In this document: positions 61,704 to 64,000 of the stretch, piece after piece
Position numbering within the stretch: position 1 is the stretch's first letter
Layout: each line of letters opens with the position of its first letter
From: Skermanella pratensis
GTDB taxonomy: Bacteria > Pseudomonadota > Alphaproteobacteria > Azospirillales > Azospirillaceae
Assembly (NCBI RefSeq): GCF_008843145.1
Contig: NZ_CP030265.1
Span: forward strand, 1,347,001-1,411,000
DNA: 64,000 bases
Direction: 5' to 3'
The notes under the pieces: model-generated
Database searches by the model: none
The model's input: only the letters and a program-made list of their open reading frames with translations
Told to the model about the DNA's origin: nothing
Made by a program: the position numbers and the translations under genes

Positions 61704-61718
61704 GTAACCACACCTTAA
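61704..61718 (+). promoter_or_regulatory. CtrA-like binding site upstream of divK
   Basis: GTAA (61704-61707), seven bases, then TTAACC (61715-61720) matches the CtrA site TTAA-N7-TTAA except for the first base. It lies 106 bases before the divK start, a reasonable promoter distance. In Caulobacter divK is a CtrA target, which makes the match more meaningful. One match in a GC-rich genome is suggestive, not proof. Confidence 0.4.
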
Positions 61719-61823
61719 CCTTCGCCTTCTAGAAGTGGATGAGGTGTGCGGCCAACGGCACACCCGGTGCAACCGGCCGTGAGCCGCGGCGGTGCCGGTT
61801 GTAAGAGGTCATGGAGAGTTATA

Positions 61824-62237
61824 ATGTCTGCCGATCAAGCTTGGGACGATGTCAAGTCCACCGATCCCGAGGGTGCCAAGCGGGTCCTGATCGTGGAAGA
61901 CAACGAACTGAACATGAAGCTGTTTCATGACCTGCTCGAGGCCCACGGCTATGCGACATTGCAGACGAAGGACGGTATGGAAGCGCTGAAGATGGCGCGT
62001 CTGCACCGGCCCGACCTGATCCTGATGGACATCCAGCTTCCGGAGGTTTCCGGGCTGGAAGTGACAAAATGGATCAAGGAAGACGACGACCTCAAGGCGA
62101 TTCCCATCATCGCGGTCACCGCGTTCGCCATGAAAGGCGATGAGGAGAAAATTCGCGAAGGAGGTTGCGAGGATTACATCGCCAAACCGATCTCCGTCGC
62201 TAAATTTCTCGAAACCGTTCAACGCTTCCTGAGCTGA
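61824..62237 (+). CDS. divK: Single-domain response regulator DivK
   Basis: A 137-residue receiver-only protein. [20 protein letters not shown] gives the acidic pocket (Glu25, Asp26), [20 protein letters not shown] the phospho-accepting Asp69, [19 protein letters not shown] the Thr/Ala switch, and [20 protein letters not shown] the conserved Lys. DivK governs cell-cycle and polarity signalling in alphaproteobacteria by acting on DivL/CckA. The ATG at 61824 (GGAGAG upstream) gives about 14 extra residues before the domain. pleD follows after 37 bases, the order known from Caulobacter. Confidence 0.94.
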   Translation: MSADQAWDDVKSTDPEGAKRVLIVEDNELNMKLFHDLLEAHGYATLQTKDGMEALKMARLHRPDLILMDIQLPEVSGLEVTKWIKEDDDLKAIPIIAVTAFAMKGDEEKIREGGCEDYIAKPISVAKFLETVQRFLS

Positions 62238-62274
62238 CGGGGCTCTCATGGAAGCGGCCGGAAACTGAGGGGCC

Positions 62275-63672
62275 ATGTCGGCGCGCGTTCTCGTAGTTGA
62301 CGACGTTCTGCCCAACGTAAAGTTGCTGGCGGCGAAACTCACCCGCGAATATTTCGATGTGATCACGGCCTATAACGGGCCGGAAGCACTCGAACGCATC
62401 AAGAAGGAATCTCCGGACATCGTCCTGCTGGACGTCATGATGCCGGGCATGGACGGATTCGAGGTGTGCGAACGCATCCGATCCGATCCGACCACCATGC
62501 ACATCCCGGTGGTGATGATCACGGCGCTGTCCGACGCCTCAGACCGGGTGCGCGGGCTGGAGGCGGGCGCCGACGATTTCCTGACCAAACCGGTCAACGA
62601 CATCGCGCTGTTCGCGCGGGTCCGGTCGCTCGTCCGTCTCAAGATGATGATGGACGAATGGCGGCTGCGGGAATCGACCTCCGGCCAGTTCGGCATCCTC
62701 GACCAGGCGATGACGGTCCGCAACGAGACCGCGTCCGAGGCCCGGGTGCTGGTGGTCGAGGACAGCCCGATCGACCTGGAGAAGATCGCCGACACCCTGC
62801 GTCGGGATACCGACAGCGTGATCGCGGCGGAAACCTCCGCCCAGGCGCTCGAGCTCGGCTTGGCCGAGGATTTCGAGCTGATCATCGTCAGCCTCACCCT
62901 GCTCAACGAGGACGCGCTCCGGCTCTGCTCGCTGCTGCGCAGCCATGAGCGCACCCGGCAGGCGCCGATCCTGCTGGTCGCGGATGAAGGCGATCTCGCC
63001 CGGGTCGCCAAGGGGCTGGAGCTGGGGGCGAACGACTACCTGCTCAAGCCGATCGACCGCAACGAGCTGCTGGCCCGCGTCCGGACCCAGGTCCGGCGCA
63101 AGCGGTACCATGAAAAGCTCCGGCACAATTACGAGCAGAGCCTGTCCATGGCCCTGACCGACAGCCTGACCGGGGTGTTCAACCGCCGCTACGTCAATGC
63201 CCACCTGCCGCGCCTGATGGAGCGGAGCTGGGAGAGCCAGAAGCCGGTCGCCATCCTGATGTTCGACATCGACCACTTCAAGACCGTCAACGACACCTAC
63301 GGCCACGGAGTCGGCGACGAGGTGCTGAAGGAGGTCGCGGCGCGTGCCAACCGGAACCTGCGCAACTTCGACCTGGTGGCCCGCTACGGCGGCGAGGAAT
63401 TCATCGTCGTGATGCCCGACACCGACCGCGAATCGGCCATCGCCGTCGCCGAGCGGCTACGCCGGCGCGTCGGCGAGGACGTGTTCGCCGTCAGCGCTCC
63501 GGTGGGTGAGATCACGGTCACCATCAGTATCGGCATCTCCGTCGTGGATGGGGCTACCGATACCGCCGAGGCTATGCTGAAGCGGGCCGACGACGCGCTC
63601 TACCGGGCCAAGCGCTCCGGCCGCAACAAGACCGTCGCCGCCGACGACGCCCAGGCCCCGATCCGGGCCTAG
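62275..63672 (+). CDS. pleD: PleD-type response regulator/diguanylate cyclase
   Basis: A 465-residue REC-REC-GGDEF protein that makes cyclic di-GMP. REC1: ARVLVVDDVLPNVKLLAAKL, phospho-accepting Asp53 in IVLLDVMMPGMDGFEV and Lys in DDFLTKPVND. REC2 (about 158-275) lacks the acceptor (IIVSLTLLNEDAL), the adaptor role seen in Caulobacter PleD. The cyclase domain has LTDSLTGVFNRRYVNAHL, MFDIDHFKTVNDTYGHGVGD, and GGEEF at 372-376 with an intact inhibitory RxxD (Arg363-Asp366) just ahead. It is co-transcribed with divK. A tandem 17-bp repeat and terminator follow. Confidence 0.95.
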   Translation: MSARVLVVDDVLPNVKLLAAKLTREYFDVITAYNGPEALERIKKESPDIVLLDVMMPGMDGFEVCERIRSDPTTMHIPVVMITALSDASDRVRGLEAGADDFLTKPVNDIALFARVRSLVRLKMMMDEWRLRESTSGQFGILDQAMTVRNETASEARVLVVEDSPIDLEKIADTLRRDTDSVIAAETSAQALELGLAEDFELIIVSLTLLNEDALRLCSLLRSHERTRQAPILLVADEGDLARVAKGLELGANDYLLKPIDRNELLARVRTQVRRKRYHEKLRHNYEQSLSMALTDSLTGVFNRRYVNAHLPRLMERSWESQKPVAILMFDIDHFKTVNDTYGHGVGDEVLKEVAARANRNLRNFDLVARYGGEEFIVVMPDTDRESAIAVAERLRRRVGEDVFAVSAPVGEITVTISIGISVVDGATDTAEAMLKRADDALYRAKRSGRNKTVAADDAQAPIRA

Positions 63673-63724
63673 CTGTTGCGGAAGGGGCGGCGTCCCGCCG
63701 CTCCCTGATGCACGGGACCGGCAC

Positions 63725-63758
63725 TCTCCAGAAACACGAAATCTCCAGAAACACGAAA
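63725..63758. repeat. Two perfect tandem copies of a 17-bp unit
   Basis: TCTCCAGAAACACGAAA occurs at 63725-63741 and again at 63742-63758. The second copy runs into the terminator stem, so the duplication probably arose at the edge of the hairpin. Confidence 0.75.
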
Positions 63759-63781
63759 GGCCGCCCGGGGGGCGGCCTTTC
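63755..63781. terminator. Bidirectional terminator between pleD and rpmG
   Basis: An 11-bp perfect stem, GAAAGGCCGCC (63755-63765) and GGCGGCCTTTC (63771-63781), with a five-base loop, is followed by GTTTCC on the plus strand and, read the other way, preceded by an A-rich flank. It suits both convergent genes. Confidence 0.85.
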
Positions 63782-63799
63782 GTTTCCGTTCGAGACGGA

Positions 63800-63967
63800 T
63801 TACTTGATCTTCGCTTCCTTGAAAGCGACGTGCTGGCGCACGACCGGATCGTATTTCCGGAACTCAAGCTTCTCTGTGGTCTTGCGGGGGTTCTTCTTCT
63901 TCACATAAAAGAAGCCGGTGCCAGCCGAGCTGACAAGCCGGATCAGAACGGTATTCTGTTTCGCCAT
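63800..63967 (-). CDS. rpmG: 50S ribosomal protein L33
   Basis: A 55-residue ribosomal protein read leftwards from the ATG at 63965-63967. It starts [20 protein letters not shown] and continues [20 protein letters not shown] and [15 protein letters not shown], the full L33 pattern. It lacks the zinc-binding CxxC pairs, so it is the zinc-independent (C-minus) form. It is convergent with pleD. The gene is short and easily missed. Confidence 0.95.
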   Translation of the reverse strand: MAKQNTVLIRLVSSAGTGFFYVKKKNPRKTTEKLEFRKYDPVVRQHVAFKEAKIK

Positions 63968-64000
63968 AACTCTGGATCCCGTGTTCGTCCGCGATGCTCC

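Overview
The window is GC-rich (roughly two-thirds G+C by eye) and reads as the chromosome of an alphaproteobacterium, most likely Rhodospirillales/Azospirillaceae (Azospirillum- or Skermanella-like). Pointers are a divK-pleD pair followed by rpmG, an NDUFA12-type complex I subunit next to mlaD, DUF2155 and aat, accC-accB-aroQ, B12-dependent ribonucleotide reductase NrdJ, an EipB/DUF1849 protein and an LdtR-like MarR regulator. The genus is inferred from gene content, not from rRNA. I see no rRNA, tRNA, CRISPR array, phage genes or intact transposase.

Region 1 (1-31.2 kb) is dominated by surface and secretion functions. It has a partial type I secretion ABC transporter, galE, an LdtR-like regulator, a DUF2336 protein, a ChaC-like enzyme, a GMC oxidoreductase, a small lipoprotein, a CPA1 antiporter with a cyclic-nucleotide-binding tail, an aldehyde dehydrogenase/SDR pair and a secreted-type GDPD-phytase fusion. 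The core is an exopolysaccharide locus on the minus strand. A five-gene operon (murA paralogue, murB paralogue, Wzx flippase, GT2, Wzy/O-antigen ligase) is followed by a Wzc-type tyrosine autokinase. It is flanked on each side by a beta-helix protein with RTX repeats and, to the right, by two GT14 glycosyltransferases. The large RTX protein carries two apparent single-base deletions that separate its repeats from the C-terminal secretion signal.

Region 2 (31.8-55 kb) holds nrdJ and then a housekeeping order that I recall as conserved in alphaproteobacteria: NDUFA12, mlaD, DUF2155, aat, accC, accB, aroQ, dsbA-like, M48 protease, aminotransferase. It is interrupted by two inserts. One holds a chemoreceptor split by an in-frame amber codon in its HAMP domain, a histidine kinase and an acetyltransferase. 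The other holds a MarR regulator, hmp under an NsrR-like palindrome, a HAD hydrolase and maiA.

Region 3 (55-64 kb) has two overlapping membrane-associated GTPase genes, a 2-hydroxyacid dehydrogenase, EipB, dinB, divK, pleD and rpmG. Two near-identical 190-bp MITE-like elements in opposite orientation (3048-3237 and 55055-55244) sit exactly on the stop codons of neighbouring genes, 52 kb apart.

The best candidates for something undescribed are the polysaccharide operon led by dedicated MurA/MurB paralogues, which implies a lactyl-ether (muramic-acid-type) sugar outside peptidoglycan, and the beta-helix/RTX proteins beside it.
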